Assembly: GCA_034114085.1 (NCBI GenBank)
Contig: JAXEWB010000011.1
Location: forward strand, 1 to 64,000
DNA: 64,000 bases
Direction of reading: 5' to 3'
Source of the DNA: Spiro-02 sp034114085
GTDB taxonomy: Bacteria > Spirochaetota > Spirochaetia > Sphaerochaetales > Sphaerochaetaceae
Of this stretch, positions 16,203 through 25,437 are shown piece after piece (the first letter of the stretch is position 1; each line of letters opens with the position of its first letter). Made by a program: the position numbers and the translations under genes. The notes below the pieces were generated by a model. That model did not search any database. It was not told the DNA's origin and worked only from the letters and a program-made list of their open reading frames with translations.

Positions 16203-17488
16203 ACAACGACTCCTTGCCACACCAGCGCCAGAACCTCTTGCGCATGGATAAAAAAATCTTCATTTCCGAAATTACCCGACTTCAACGCCAGATAATGTCT
16301 CTCCTCCGCATCCATAATCCAACTGACGCCAGGGTTAATTTCATCAAGAACCGTACTAGGCGACAGACGCAACGCCTGGACGACGGCGCTGCTGGTCTCT
16401 CCCCCGGCAATGATAAAAGTCCCGACACCACGCATATCCAACGCAACGGCGAGCAAGGCGAAAAACTTTTCAACAGCCTCGGCGACCGATGCCTTTCCAT
16501 GGATATCCGTCACTATGCCCCGTGCCTCCGCGTCACATGTGGAATATACAAGAGGATACGCACCCTGCGTCTGATGCCGGCATACCCAGTCGGCGATTTC
16601 CGTAACGTATGTCCCCAAGTCATCCATCAACCGAAATACATCCACAGCGACAGACTGGGCTTTCGGCAGATATGTCCTGACCTGCATGTTCGTCGCGACG
16701 GAACAGGAACCAGAAAGAATCACTCCATCGGGAAGCTTCCGCGGGAGAGAAACCGGGGCTGCCCCATCATCGGACGAAGGAACGGAGGACGGATATCTAC
16801 GGGCCAAGGCCCCGCCCAACCCAGAACCACCGGTCAGCAGCGGCAGGGACTCGCAAGCTTGGGCGAGTACGTCAAGGTCGGCGTCTTCTATCACATCAGG
16901 AATCACATAGGCCACGCCATCAGACAACGCTCCGGCGATAAACGCCTCAACAGCGGAAGGACCTGCCCGCACCACCGACAAGGGAAGATTCCGACACACC
17001 CCGGAAGTCTGGGTGGACAAGATACGCTCTATGCGGGATTCCCACATCGGATTGACGGGATGAAAGCGCATCGGGGATTCCGACAGCAACAAATCCTTGA
17101 CGAACAGATAGCCATTGTATACAGTCCTGCCGTTGACAGGAAGCGCGGGGCAGACAAGCGTCGTCGGACACGCCAAGGCTTGACGCAGGGCATCACAGAC
17201 CTGCCCGATATTCCCTTGCGGCGTACAGTCGAAGGTGGAGCAATACTTATAATAATAGACTGTACAACCGGCATTTCGGAGCAACGTCAAAGCGGACAGG
17301 GCGAGAGACACCGCTTCATCGACGGGACAACTACGGATTTTCAGGCAAACGACCACGGCGTCCCCCTGCAAATCGCCTATGGGACGGCCTGCATCAAAAC
17401 ACAAGAAGGTTTTCAGTCCCTCTTTCGCCAAAAAACCGGCGATATCGACCGCTCCGGTGAAATCGTCGGCGATCACCCCAAGTCTCAT
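16199..17488 (-). CDS. Four-carbon acid sugar kinase family protein
   Basis: 429 aa, full length for the DUF1537-type kinases (OtnK, DtnK, YgbK). N-terminal IADDFTGAVDIAGFL is the family's substrate domain signature; Lys and Thr in YYYKYCSTFDCTPQGNIG belong to the same site. C-terminal IAGGETSSAVVQAL and LKSGNFGNEDFF form the ATP site. Members phosphorylate 3-oxo-tetronates, erythronate or threonate. It lies 3 bp after the patatin gene and overlaps the SDR gene. Confidence 0.9.
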   Translation of the reverse strand: MRLGVIADDFTGAVDIAGFLAKEGLKTFLCFDAGRPIGDLQGDAVVVCLKIRSCPVDEAVSLALSALTLLRNAGCTVYYYKYCSTFDCTPQGNIGQVCDALRQALACPTTLVCPALPVNGRTVYNGYLFVKDLLLSESPMRFHPVNPMWESRIERILSTQTSGVCRNLPLSVVRAGPSAVEAFIAGALSDGVAYVIPDVIEDADLDVLAQACESLPLLTGGSGLGGALARRYPSSVPSSDDGAAPVSLPRKLPDGVILSGSCSVATNMQVRTYLPKAQSVAVDVFRLMDDLGTYVTEIADWVCRHQTQGAYPLVYSTCDAEARGIVTDIHGKASVAEAVEKFFALLAVALDMRGVGTFIIAGGETSSAVVQALRLSPSTVLDEINPGVSWIMDAEERHYLALKSGNFGNEDFFIHAQEVLALVWQGVVV

Positions 17489-17491
17489 CGA

Positions 17492-18355
17492 TCACTCCCC
17501 CTGCAAAAAGTTCTTCAATGCCTCCAAGCGACCGTTGGCATCGTCCATTCCCAGTTGATACAGCGTTTCCAACTTGTTCCGGTCCTTCTCCAGCCGTCCG
17601 ACTTGCAGGCTTTGGCTCGGACGGATAATGAAGGCGGCGCCCTCCGCCTCCAGTCGGTCAAGCAGGCTCAATTCCTGATTATACACCAGGTGCCGTCTCG
17701 CCATCGCATCAACCAGCCCTTTGTAACGCCGACCATAGAGCAATTGTAGCACACCCATGGTCGATGATGGACTTTTTTGATAGCCTTTCGGTTGCGTCAA
17801 TACCACGACGACCTTGCGGTACCCGTCCCGCATCGCCTTTTCCACAGGTATCGGCGCGCTGACGCCACCGTCCATCAGCACCCTTCCGTCAACCTTGACC
17901 GGCCGAGCGAGCAATGGCAAAGAACTCGACGCCTGAAGATGCAGAAAGCCGTTTCTGCCGGAGATGTCATGCTCTTCAAAGAACACAGGCTCACCCGTCA
18001 GGCAATCCGTCGTACCGACCATGGCCTTCCCCCGATATTTGGAAAACGCCGCATGGTCAAAGGGCGCCAGCTGGTTCGGGATGATGTCGAACAGCATGTC
18101 CATTCCAAAAATCGAACCATGGAGGAACCAGTTGCGCCAACTGAGATAACGCTTATCGTTAATATAGCCGATGTTCACATGACGGTTGCGGCCATGCTGT
18201 CCGGATATGTACGAAACCATGTTGCAGGCCCCCGCGGAAACTCCGACGCAATACGGGAACTCAATCCGTTGTTCCAGAAACACATCGAGAACACCGGCAG
18301 TATATAGTCCGCGCATCCCGCCGCCTTCAAGTACCAATGCGGCAGTTCCCTTCAT
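17492..18355 (-). CDS. Patatin-like phospholipase
   Basis: 287 aa. The oxyanion motif GGGMRG at residues 12-17, nucleophile GVSAG near residue 40 and the DGG dyad in LMDGGVSAPIP make a complete Ser-Asp catalytic set, as in bacterial YjjU/RssA-type patatins. No signal peptide is seen, so it is likely cytoplasmic. ATG 18355 has a G-rich ribosome site (GGGGGG) six bases upstream. First gene of a three-gene set with the sugar acid kinase and the SDR; the metabolic link is not obvious. Confidence 0.88.
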   Translation of the reverse strand: MKGTAALVLEGGGMRGLYTAGVLDVFLEQRIEFPYCVGVSAGACNMVSYISGQHGRNRHVNIGYINDKRYLSWRNWFLHGSIFGMDMLFDIIPNQLAPFDHAAFSKYRGKAMVGTTDCLTGEPVFFEEHDISGRNGFLHLQASSSLPLLARPVKVDGRVLMDGGVSAPIPVEKAMRDGYRKVVVVLTQPKGYQKSPSSTMGVLQLLYGRRYKGLVDAMARRHLVYNQELSLLDRLEAEGAAFIIRPSQSLQVGRLEKDRNKLETLYQLGMDDANGRLEALKNFLQGE

Positions 18356-18468
18356 ACAAAGCCCCCCGGACATTCCCTCATGTTTCTTTCACCACGCACA
18401 CACGACGTCAAGACGGTCAATCCAACCAACGGACGAATGGCGACCCTCATATCAGCAGAGAAACCAAG

Positions 18469-19797
18469 TCAAGCAAGCACTTCCACACCGGTATAGGTGT
18501 TGCCCGCCAAAGCCTCCAATGACACTAGAACGAAATCCCCGGGGCGGCAATCGGAACATGGCGCAAAAGCAACCATCTCCCCATGCTCAGTCCGTCCAAG
18601 CAGACGTCCGGCATCATTCCTGCTGATCTGAGCAACGAGTACTTTCACTGTCCCGGTAGCTCGAGGGTTTTTCTCTTCGGACATGATTTCATGCTCCAGC
18701 TCAATCAGCCGTTGCAATCGGGCAATCTTGACCTCATCCGAAAGCTGACCTTCCATCGTCACGGCCTTCGTTCCTTCCCGTGGGTTCCAATAGTACATGA
18801 ACGCTTCGATGAAACGTACCTTCCGCATCATGTCCAGCGTCTCTTCGTATTCTTCTTCAGTCTCACCAGGGAAACCGACCATGACGTCGGCGGCGAATGT
18901 GACGCCGGGCACCCTTCTTCGGATTGAATCGATCAGTTCCAGAAAACGTTCGCGGGTATACCGGCGGTTCATCAGTCCCAGTATCCGGCTGCTTCCACTT
19001 TGCAACGGGATATGCAGATGCTTCGCGACCCGCTTCTCAGTAGCGATGACTTCAATCAGTTCATCGGAAAAATCCTTGGGATGAGGGCTTTCAAAGCGCA
19101 CCCACTGGATGTTGTCCAGCTCACGGCATACCAACCGAAGCAACTGCGGAAAACGGATGACCGCGCCCTCCATCCCGTAGGCATAGCTGTTGACGTTCTG
19201 CCCCAGCAGCGTGATTTCCTTGACACCCGCCGAATCCAGTCTGCGGACTTCCTCCAGGATATCTCCTACCGGGCGGGATACCTCCCGCCCCCTCACGTAT
19301 GGGACGATACAGTAGGAACAGAAATTATTGCATCCGTTCATGATGGGCACATACGAAGAAAAGTCGCCGTCCTTATAGTAGGAACTGGTGAATTGATACG
19401 TTTCGCTCGCTTCCAGATGAGCGGTACGCCCTCCGGTCAGCAGATCCACGATTTTCTGCTTGTCGTTTGTACCGACGACATAGTCTACCGCAGGAGCGTC
19501 TTTCTTCAATTCATCTTGCAGGCGTTCGGCCATGCAGCCGGTCACGATCAATGTCTGGGGGTGCTGTTGCTTGATATACTGGAACAAGCCCAACCGCCCC
19601 CAGATCCTGTTCTCCGCCGTCTTTCTGACGGAACAGGTGTTGAGTATCGCGCAGTCGGCGTCTTCGGCGCTTGCCGCGGGTTTCAACCCGACCCCTTGCA
19701 GCTGAACTTCAAGTGCGTTCGACTCCGCAGTGTTCATCTGGCACCCGTAGGTCTCGATCCAGTAAGTCCTTGGTTCAAGGCAGATATTGTTGGACAT
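18469..19797 (-). CDS. miaB: tRNA-2-methylthio-N6-dimethylallyladenosine synthase
   Basis: 442 aa radical SAM methylthiotransferase that turns i6A37 into ms2i6A37 in tRNAs reading UNN codons. N-terminal YGCQMN starts the UPF0004 domain with three cluster-binding Cys; CNNFCSYCIVPYVRGRE carries the radical SAM CxxxCxxC; a TRAM domain ends the protein. Starts immediately after the folD stop (0 bp). Its substrate class (A36-A37-A38 loops) is exactly the one copied by the hairpin RNA at 46347-46470. Confidence 0.95.
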   Translation of the reverse strand: MSNNICLEPRTYWIETYGCQMNTAESNALEVQLQGVGLKPAASAEDADCAILNTCSVRKTAENRIWGRLGLFQYIKQQHPQTLIVTGCMAERLQDELKKDAPAVDYVVGTNDKQKIVDLLTGGRTAHLEASETYQFTSSYYKDGDFSSYVPIMNGCNNFCSYCIVPYVRGREVSRPVGDILEEVRRLDSAGVKEITLLGQNVNSYAYGMEGAVIRFPQLLRLVCRELDNIQWVRFESPHPKDFSDELIEVIATEKRVAKHLHIPLQSGSSRILGLMNRRYTRERFLELIDSIRRRVPGVTFAADVMVGFPGETEEEYEETLDMMRKVRFIEAFMYYWNPREGTKAVTMEGQLSDEVKIARLQRLIELEHEIMSEEKNPRATGTVKVLVAQISRNDAGRLLGRTEHGEMVAFAPCSDCRPGDFVLVSLEALAGNTYTGVEVLA

Positions 19798-20679
19798 CTA
19801 TACCCGCTCCCCGGCCTGCCTACGCGCGGCAAGCATCGTATTGCCCATGAGCATCATGATTGTCATCGGGCCTACTCCGCCCGGCACAGGACTGATCGCC
19901 CGGCATTTCTGGCTTACGGCATCAAAATCGACGTCTCCGACAAGCCGCCATCCCTTTTTCTTCGTAGCGTCCTCGACACGGTTCGTCCCCACATCTACTA
20001 CGACGGCCCCGTCCTTCACCATGTCGGCGGTGACGGTATGGGGATGCCCTGCGGCTGCTATGATGATGTCGGCCCTTCGCACATGGCCGGCGAGATCCTT
20101 CGTATGGGTATTGCACACAGTCACCGTAGCGTCCCTGCCCCGCTGCATCAGCAACGCGGCCATCGGCTTGCCTACGATATTGCTCCGGCCGACAATGCAC
20201 ACGTCCTTTCCATCGGTCTCGATGCCGTAGTAGTCCAGCATCGCCAGCACGCCCTTCGGCGTACAGCTGATGAAACAATCCTTGCCGATCAAAAGCCTGC
20301 CGACATTCTGCGGATGAAACCCGTCCACGTCTTTCGCGGGATCGATGGCCTCGATGACCTGCTCCTCGTCCAACCCCTTGGGAAGCGGCAACTGGACCAA
20401 TATGCCATGTACGGTCGGCTCTTCGTTGAGCTGGCGGACGACCTCCATCAGCTCCCGCTGCGTGGTGGACGCAGGAAGCACGAAGTCCCGATGTCCATAC
20501 CCAAGCTCATCACAAGCTTGTTTCTTGGCGGACACATATGTCTGGCTCGCGGGATCCTCCCCCACCAGAACTACGGCCAAAGTAGGCGCGTATCCATACG
20601 TACTCACGAATTCCTTGCATTCCAACGCAAGCTTCTCCCGAATCGACTGCGAAACTTCCTTACCCGACATCAACAACAT
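19798..20679 (-). CDS. folD: Methylenetetrahydrofolate dehydrogenase/cyclohydrolase
   Basis: 293 aa bifunctional enzyme that interconverts 5,10-methylene-THF and 10-formyl-THF. YVSAKKQACDELG has the catalytic Tyr and Lys; VQLPLPKGLDE and GRSNIVGKPMAALLM are standard folate and NADP motifs. AAGGAG lies seven bases before ATG 20679. Followed directly by miaB. Confidence 0.95.
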   Translation of the reverse strand: MLLMSGKEVSQSIREKLALECKEFVSTYGYAPTLAVVLVGEDPASQTYVSAKKQACDELGYGHRDFVLPASTTQRELMEVVRQLNEEPTVHGILVQLPLPKGLDEEQVIEAIDPAKDVDGFHPQNVGRLLIGKDCFISCTPKGVLAMLDYYGIETDGKDVCIVGRSNIVGKPMAALLMQRGRDATVTVCNTHTKDLAGHVRRADIIIAAAGHPHTVTADMVKDGAVVVDVGTNRVEDATKKKGWRLVGDVDFDAVSQKCRAISPVPGGVGPMTIMMLMGNTMLAARRQAGERV

Positions 20680-20798
20680 GGTCGTTCTCCTTGACCTCTC
20701 ATGTATACCCCAAAAACAGGCAGGACGGCAATTGCCCCCGCACGAGGTTTATCCCGTTGTCACCGTTCGTCTCCAGCACCATGGTTCTGGGCTTGATC

Positions 20799-20875
20799 GG
20801 TGTTCATTCTAGGCTCAACCGGTGTTCGCTCGGTGTTTGCGCAGTGTTCGCTCTAAGTTCAACCGGTGTTCACTT
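20799..20875. repeat. 11-bp phased degenerate repeat, seven units
   Basis: Seven 11-bp units without gaps: GGTGTTCATTC, TAGGCTCAACC, GGTGTTCGCTC, GGTGTTTGCGC, AGTGTTCGCTC, TAAGTTCAACC, GGTGTTCACTT. Two unit types alternate as A-B-A-A-A-B-A. The A core is the reverse complement of the units at 47693-47766. It lies in the leader region upstream of folD and before the RAYT remnant. Confidence 0.8.
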
Positions 20876-20964
20876 AGTGATCTTGGTGTTCACGCCGCTA
20901 CCAGTTCCGGTGTCGTTCTCGGGTCGTTCGGAGAAGCCCGCGAGGAGCTTCCCAAACATGGTTT

Positions 20965-20984
20965 TGAATCACCAGCCGACTTTT
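20965..20984 (+). promoter_or_regulatory. Leader motif shared with the second RAYT-like gene
   Basis: TGAATCACCAGCCGACTTTT lies 60 bp before the start of the RAYT remnant; the same 20-mer with one change is at 56191-56210, 58 bp before the second RAYT-like start. Both then continue to a GAGGAGG ribosome site. It is a conserved leader of this gene family, possibly a structured or bound element. Confidence 0.6.
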
Positions 20985-21024
20985 ACGCATATACAGGGCG
21001 TCACACCTTTGAGGAGGCCACAAA

Positions 21025-21631
21025 ATGGCGTTACAGTCAAAATCAAAACTGCTGAGGAAGGGTCATCATGTATACCGTGTCACCCGGAGGAACGGCCTGA
21101 AACCTGGGATATTTCTTGAAGCCGCCGGCGCCAACTTGTAGATTGAACTGTTGGTCCTGAACCTAAAAAAGGAGGGAACCGTCGTCTGGAATTACTCCAT
21201 CATGCCGTCACATTATCGTCTGCTGGTATACGCTCCGGACTGGCAGGTTCTCGCGAAAGCGATACAACGGGTGAACACCGGCTTTTCGCAAGTCTACCCA
21301 CAATTCCTCGTCAATGGCAGGTTGTTCGAAATACGAACCGATAACGACGCAGTTCACGCTTCTGAATTTGATGGCGTATGTTTTCAGGAACCCTCGAAAA
21401 CTCTGCTACTGGAAAAATTATTGGGAATCCGGTGCTTGGGAATGTTCACATAAACAGCCGACGCTTGTTGACCCGCAGGGACTAGAGCGATGCGGGGGAA
21501 TCACCATCCAACAAATTATGGAGATCGTTGATAGGACGATTGACCATGACGGCCAACACCTGGAGTTGCTTGCAAAGGTCCGTCAAGAATATCCTGTACT
21601 TGTGGACGTATTTAAAACCGTCGAAATATGA
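21025..21631 (+). pseudogene. REP-type (Y1/RAYT) transposase remnant
   Basis: ATG 21025 has GAGGAGG seven bases upstream and opens a frame beginning MALQSKSKLLRKGHH. An in-frame TAG at 21139 interrupts it. Beyond the stop the same frame gives NYSIMPSHYRLLVYAP, the equivalent of the MPNHxH (HUH) block of RAYT transposases with its second His replaced by Arg, then IQRVNTGFSQVY. The homologous tail (LMAYVFRNPRKL, like the family's YIHxNPV block) is in another frame, so a frameshift lies near 21340-21400. One stop plus one frameshift make it a dead copy. Confidence 0.75.
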
Positions 21632-21717
21632 CTCCCCCGCAATACATCATCCACAAAATCATCCTATAAGATCATTCCGAACTTTTTCTTTGCCCTCTTC
21701 GCATGAAAAACATATAT

Positions 21718-21746
21718 TTGAATTTGGCAACAGGTTTTCATTGTAT
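21718..21746 (+). promoter_or_regulatory. Candidate promoter of the outer-membrane protein genes
   Basis: TTGAAT (21718-21723) and TTGTAT (21741-21746) are 17 bp apart. A bulged hairpin (TAACTATGG with CCATGTTA, 21769-21793) follows in the leader. Weak consensus match. Confidence 0.35.
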
Positions 21747-21865
21747 CTGTATTCCGTTATGATTACCGTAACTATGGCACCTGAACCATGTTATAGGTTT
21801 AGGTGATGATTTCGCCAGACTTTCTCCTGTACGGAGAACTCGTTATACAAAACGATGAGGTAGCC

Positions 21866-22492
21866 ATGAAGAAGACTTTCATGCTGGTCGCCGCGATACT
21901 GACGCTCGTTCCTACGCTGATGTTCGCCGCGACAGATCAACGGCAGACCCAATACGACTTGGGAAGCCAGATGTTCACGTTCAAAGCAGGTCCCACTATC
22001 CCGCTTTTCACATATACCTGGGGGGGAACTGGCGCTGACACCTTCCGCCCCGGCATCGGTGGCGGCGGTGGCACGCACCTGAAGGTCGGCGGATACGGTT
22101 CCATCAGCTACCAGGCGTTCGTAAGTCCCTATGTCGCCCTTGGCGGTGAGATCGGGTATTCCTTCGCCTATTCCATGAGCGACAGCCTGTATACGCTGGT
22201 CCCCATTCAGGCGAAGGTAACGTTCATGCCGGTGCAGGGGACCATCGACCTCCCGATTTCCCTCGGAATCGGCGGTGCCTACAACCGTTATGTAGACAAG
22301 ACGCAGGGATACGACGGAAGCCTGTTCAGCATGTTCGCTTCCATCGAAATCGGCCTCAACTGGTATTTCACTGAAAACTGGGGCGTAGGCGTCAACTGCG
22401 GATACTGGGTGGTTCCTGAATACTATTCGAAAAAAGCAAACGCCGTAGGCAGCTTCCTACCCGTGACGCTTTCCATCAATTATAGGCATTAA
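21866..22492 (+). CDS. Outer-membrane beta-barrel protein, small
   Basis: 208 aa. A signal peptide (MKKTFMLVAAILTLVPTLMFA) is followed by alternating aromatic/glycine-rich strands ending in a C-terminal strand with terminal YRH, typical of OmpA/OmpW-size barrels. ATG 21866 is preferred over an upstream in-frame Met because it carries GAGG and opens the signal peptide. The glycine-rich segment around residue 70 is probably a surface or periplasmic loop. No family assigned. The lipoprotein gene follows after 14 bp, so the two may work together at the outer membrane. Confidence 0.75.
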   Translation: MKKTFMLVAAILTLVPTLMFAATDQRQTQYDLGSQMFTFKAGPTIPLFTYTWGGTGADTFRPGIGGGGGTHLKVGGYGSISYQAFVSPYVALGGEIGYSFAYSMSDSLYTLVPIQAKVTFMPVQGTIDLPISLGIGGAYNRYVDKTQGYDGSLFSMFASIEIGLNWYFTENWGVGVNCGYWVVPEYYSKKANAVGSFLPVTLSINYRH

Positions 22493-22506
22493 GAGGAGAT
22501 GGCATT

Positions 22507-23736
22507 ATGAAAAAGACAACAAAACTACTGGCCATTTTCTGTTTGGCGCTTATGATCGCCGCCGGGTTCATCTCCTGCAACATGGATGCCGACATGGGGA
22601 TTTTCGAGGCTATCGGCAATTCCGAACCAACTCTGGATACAACGAACCAAAGCATTCTCGGCTTCTCCGGCAACTATGTCTTCATCAAGGCTCAGGATGG
22701 CATCTATAAATACGGTTCATCAAACTCCGACGTAACGAAGCTCGGCCTTTCATTGATGACAAACGGTTTTGCGACGTCAATTGGAAACGCCAAGGACGCT
22801 ACGGAATTCATCTACCAGGATAGTTCCGGTGACTTCAAGAAATACACGATCGCCACAGATTCGTCCACCGCATTCGCTCTGCCCAATGTCAAGGCGATGA
22901 ACAACAACTATGTGCTTTCCGGAGATGTAGACAGCTATACAGCAACCAAGCTTTCAGACAGTAGCACAGTACCGCTGGCAAATTTCGGTGCAGCCGGTAT
23001 CATGTTCGGCTTTGTGGACAATATATTCAACACCATGGTCAAATCGTACAAGAACGCGAACAGAGTCAACGTCTATGATTTCACCTACTACTGGAATGGT
23101 TCACAATTGACAATCGATACGAGTTCCGGTTGGGCGAACACCTACGAAGTCAATGTGAATCTTTCAGAAGCTCAGTATGGTCAAACGACGAGAACCCGTT
23201 TCTTGAGAATCCAGGCGTTTCAGCCGGCAACTGCCGCCGGACCGGGTGTCGCCATCGCGAAAATCGCCAACGATAGCTATACCAGCCTGGTCTTTATCCA
23301 AGAATCCGTCGGTGGCCCGTTGAAATATGTCGGGCAGTCAAACTTCTACCTCAACTACTATTCTTCGTACGCCGTCCCTAGCGCCAGGGTGGAAATCGCA
23401 GGAAAACAGTACATGTTGGTTCCCTATTCATCGGGGTTGAGATTGGTTGACTTGACTAGCGAGGCTACGATCAAGGCATCCACGGTTGACAGCACAGCCT
23501 CAAACTACGCCTACCCGTCATCCAACACGACTTCTTTCGCCCGTGGCCTCACGTACAGCAACGTGGTGGACATCAAGCCGATTCCGAATCAGGACTCCAC
23601 TGTGGCAAAGAACAAGTATCTTGTATCAACGGTCAACAGCGGCGTCTATACGATTACCCTTCCCTCAGAAGTCGGCAGTCCGAGTGACGACGCCAAGAAT
23701 GGTTCGCGCGCCATTGGCTATCAACCGATTCCCTGA
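22507..23736 (+). CDS. Hypothetical lipoprotein
   Basis: 409 aa with a lipoprotein signal: Lys-rich start, hydrophobic core and lipobox GFISC with Cys at about residue 24. The mature part is Ser/Thr/Asn-rich with repeated YVFIKAQDGIYKYG-like and YIASDSS-like strands, suggesting a beta-propeller or other all-beta surface protein. No catalytic motif recognised. AGGAG seven bases before the start; a terminator follows. Likely co-transcribed with the barrel gene. Confidence 0.7.
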   Translation: MKKTTKLLAIFCLALMIAAGFISCNMDADMGIFEAIGNSEPTLDTTNQSILGFSGNYVFIKAQDGIYKYGSSNSDVTKLGLSLMTNGFATSIGNAKDATEFIYQDSSGDFKKYTIATDSSTAFALPNVKAMNNNYVLSGDVDSYTATKLSDSSTVPLANFGAAGIMFGFVDNIFNTMVKSYKNANRVNVYDFTYYWNGSQLTIDTSSGWANTYEVNVNLSEAQYGQTTRTRFLRIQAFQPATAAGPGVAIAKIANDSYTSLVFIQESVGGPLKYVGQSNFYLNYYSSYAVPSARVEIAGKQYMLVPYSSGLRLVDLTSEATIKASTVDSTASNYAYPSSNTTSFARGLTYSNVVDIKPIPNQDSTVAKNKYLVSTVNSGVYTITLPSEVGSPSDDAKNGSRAIGYQPIP

Positions 23737-23760
23737 TTCATTCACTCATCAAGTATTCCG

Positions 23761-23794
23761 ACCGGAGACGCACGCAAGGCTCTCCGGTTTTTTT
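23761..23794 (+). terminator. Terminator of the barrel-lipoprotein pair
   Basis: ACCGGAGA (23761-23768) and TCTCCGGT (23781-23788) with a 12-nt loop and a run of T residues. Confidence 0.9.
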
Positions 23795-23957
23795 GTTTTT
23801 CCAGTCGGACATTTGTCTCCAATGCCACAAACGACAGTCCGGCGTTTCCTGTAGATACTACATGTCCATGAACAGTTGTCCGTTGTTTCCAAGGCGATCA
23901 TGTACGATAATGCATCATCAAGATGAATGGTCACTGCGCGACGATGTGGCAGAACAT

Positions 23958-23993
23958 AAAAAATGGTCCAGGTTTTCACTCCGGACCGTTTTT
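23958..23993 (-). terminator. Terminator after the phosphoribosyltransferase gene (symmetrical)
   Basis: GGTCCAGG (23965-23972) pairs with CCGGACC (23981-23987) with one bulge. Runs of A before and T after it would let it work on both strands; it lies 21 bp after the stop of the minus-strand gene. Confidence 0.75.
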
Positions 23994-24014
23994 CCATGCG
24001 GGCGATATGCTGCG

Positions 24015-24632
24015 CTATTCATCCCCCCGGACATCGTGGAGGATTTTCCTGACTTCGGGATCGGTATACTGCTCGTCAATCTCTTCGCTGGACAAACCAA
24101 CGAACTCATGGCACATGTAATGTATCCAGACCTCATCGTCAGGACTATTGAGGACATGCTTGCGGCAATAGTAGTCAGGCTGAATCGGCAACGGCGCGGA
24201 ATCCTTGTACAAGGGAACCTTGTAGTCATATACGGCGATCTTGATGTCCTCGCGGGGAATTCCCTTGCGAAGGACGATGTCGCACAACTCATTGACCGTC
24301 TTGCCGGTATCGAAGATATCATCGACAATCAGAATCTTGTCGCCAGCACGGAGATGTTCAGGCGAATACGTCCAGCCATCGACCATCACCCGAGTCTGGC
24401 AACGGATGTCCGAATAGGAACGAGCCACGACGGCCGCATAGAAGACTGGCCGCCCCATCTCCTTTTTCCGCACCATCTTGTAGTATTCGCTGAATACATT
24501 GGCCATATATGCGCCACCGCGCAGGGAGGCATAGATGATATCGGGAACGAATCCGTCTTGAACATACATGGTATGCGCCAATTTCAGCGCACTGTCGCGA
24601 ATCGTATCGGAACTGATGAACTCTTTCTTCAT
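24015..24632 (-). CDS. Phosphoribosyltransferase family protein
   Basis: 205 aa type I phosphoribosyltransferase. The PRPP-binding loop is ILIVDDIFDTGKT (about 98-110), and ASLRGGAYMA near residue 35 is the PPi loop. This could be a hypoxanthine/guanine/xanthine enzyme, salvaging bases set free by the nucleoside hydrolase encoded at 846, or a related protein; specificity is not evident. AAGGAG lies 12 bases before the start. It follows map by 43 bp. Confidence 0.82.
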   Translation of the reverse strand: MKKEFISSDTIRDSALKLAHTMYVQDGFVPDIIYASLRGGAYMANVFSEYYKMVRKKEMGRPVFYAAVVARSYSDIRCQTRVMVDGWTYSPEHLRAGDKILIVDDIFDTGKTVNELCDIVLRKGIPREDIKIAVYDYKVPLYKDSAPLPIQPDYYCRKHVLNSPDDEVWIHYMCHEFVGLSSEEIDEQYTDPEVRKILHDVRGDE

Positions 24633-24675
24633 AGGGGCGATCTTCTCCTTACGTCTAGATACTATAACGATCAGT

Positions 24676-25437
24676 CTACTCCGCGACGGTCAGGATTTCA
24701 ACACCATCTTTCGTAATCGCAACCGTATGCTCAAAATGGGCGGAAGGCTTTCCGTCGGCGGTGACGACCGTCCAGCCATCGTCCAGATCGCGGATATTCT
24801 TCGTCCCGAGATTGATCATCGGCTCGATGGCGATCACCATACCGGGCCTTAGCCTTGGATTCGAAGAAAATGGGTTCACATAGTTTGGTATTTCCGGCTC
24901 TTCATGGACGGCCAGGCCGACACCATGGCCGCAATAGTCGCGCACGACGCCAAAGCCGTTACGGTCGGCATGCTTGAACACCGCGGCCCCGATGTCATGT
25001 ACCCTGGCGCCGGACTTTCCCGCGGCTTCGATTCCAAGGTAGAGGCATTCACGAGTCACCTTGCAAAGTTTCTCGCATTCAGGAGTAGTAGCCCCGCCAA
25101 TGATATAGGTCCGGGCGCTGTCACTGAAATATCCGTCCAAATTGATACCGAGGTCGATTCCCACGATATCCCCGGCGTTTACGACGCGATGCCGACTAGG
25201 AATGCCATGGATGATCTCCTCGTTGACGGATATGCAGGCGGATGCGGGAAAACCCATATAGTTGAGGAACGCAGGAACGCCCTTGTGCTTGACGATGAAA
25301 TCATGACAGTGCCTGTCGATGTCCCTCGTCGTCATGCCGGGCTCAAGCCATCCGTCCAAAGAATCCAAGAGCCGCGCCAGCAAATGGCAGGACTCGCGAA
25401 TACGGTCTATCTGTTCCGGAGTCTTCAATTGAATCAT
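24676..25437 (-). CDS. map: Methionine aminopeptidase type I
   Basis: 253 aa. Removes the N-terminal Met from new proteins. All five metal ligands are in place: Asp in GIDLGINLDGYFSD, His in CGHGVGLAVHEEP, Glu in AIEPM and Glu in FEHTVAI. Start overlaps the nusB stop as ATGA. Confidence 0.95.
   Translation of the reverse strand: MIQLKTPEQIDRIRESCHLLARLLDSLDGWLEPGMTTRDIDRHCHDFIVKHKGVPAFLNYMGFPASACISVNEEIIHGIPSRHRVVNAGDIVGIDLGINLDGYFSDSARTYIIGGATTPECEKLCKVTRECLYLGIEAAGKSGARVHDIGAAVFKHADRNGFGVVRDYCGHGVGLAVHEEPEIPNYVNPFSSNPRLRPGMVIAIEPMINLGTKNIRDLDDGWTVVTADGKPSAHFEHTVAITKDGVEILTVAE

Noticed and set aside
16214..17749. Long plus-strand open frame (511 codons)
   Set aside because: Antisense shadow of the sugar-acid kinase gene; no ribosome site or family similarity.
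19000..20694. Long plus-strand open frame (564 codons)
   Set aside because: Antisense to miaB and folD, both of which are clear genes.
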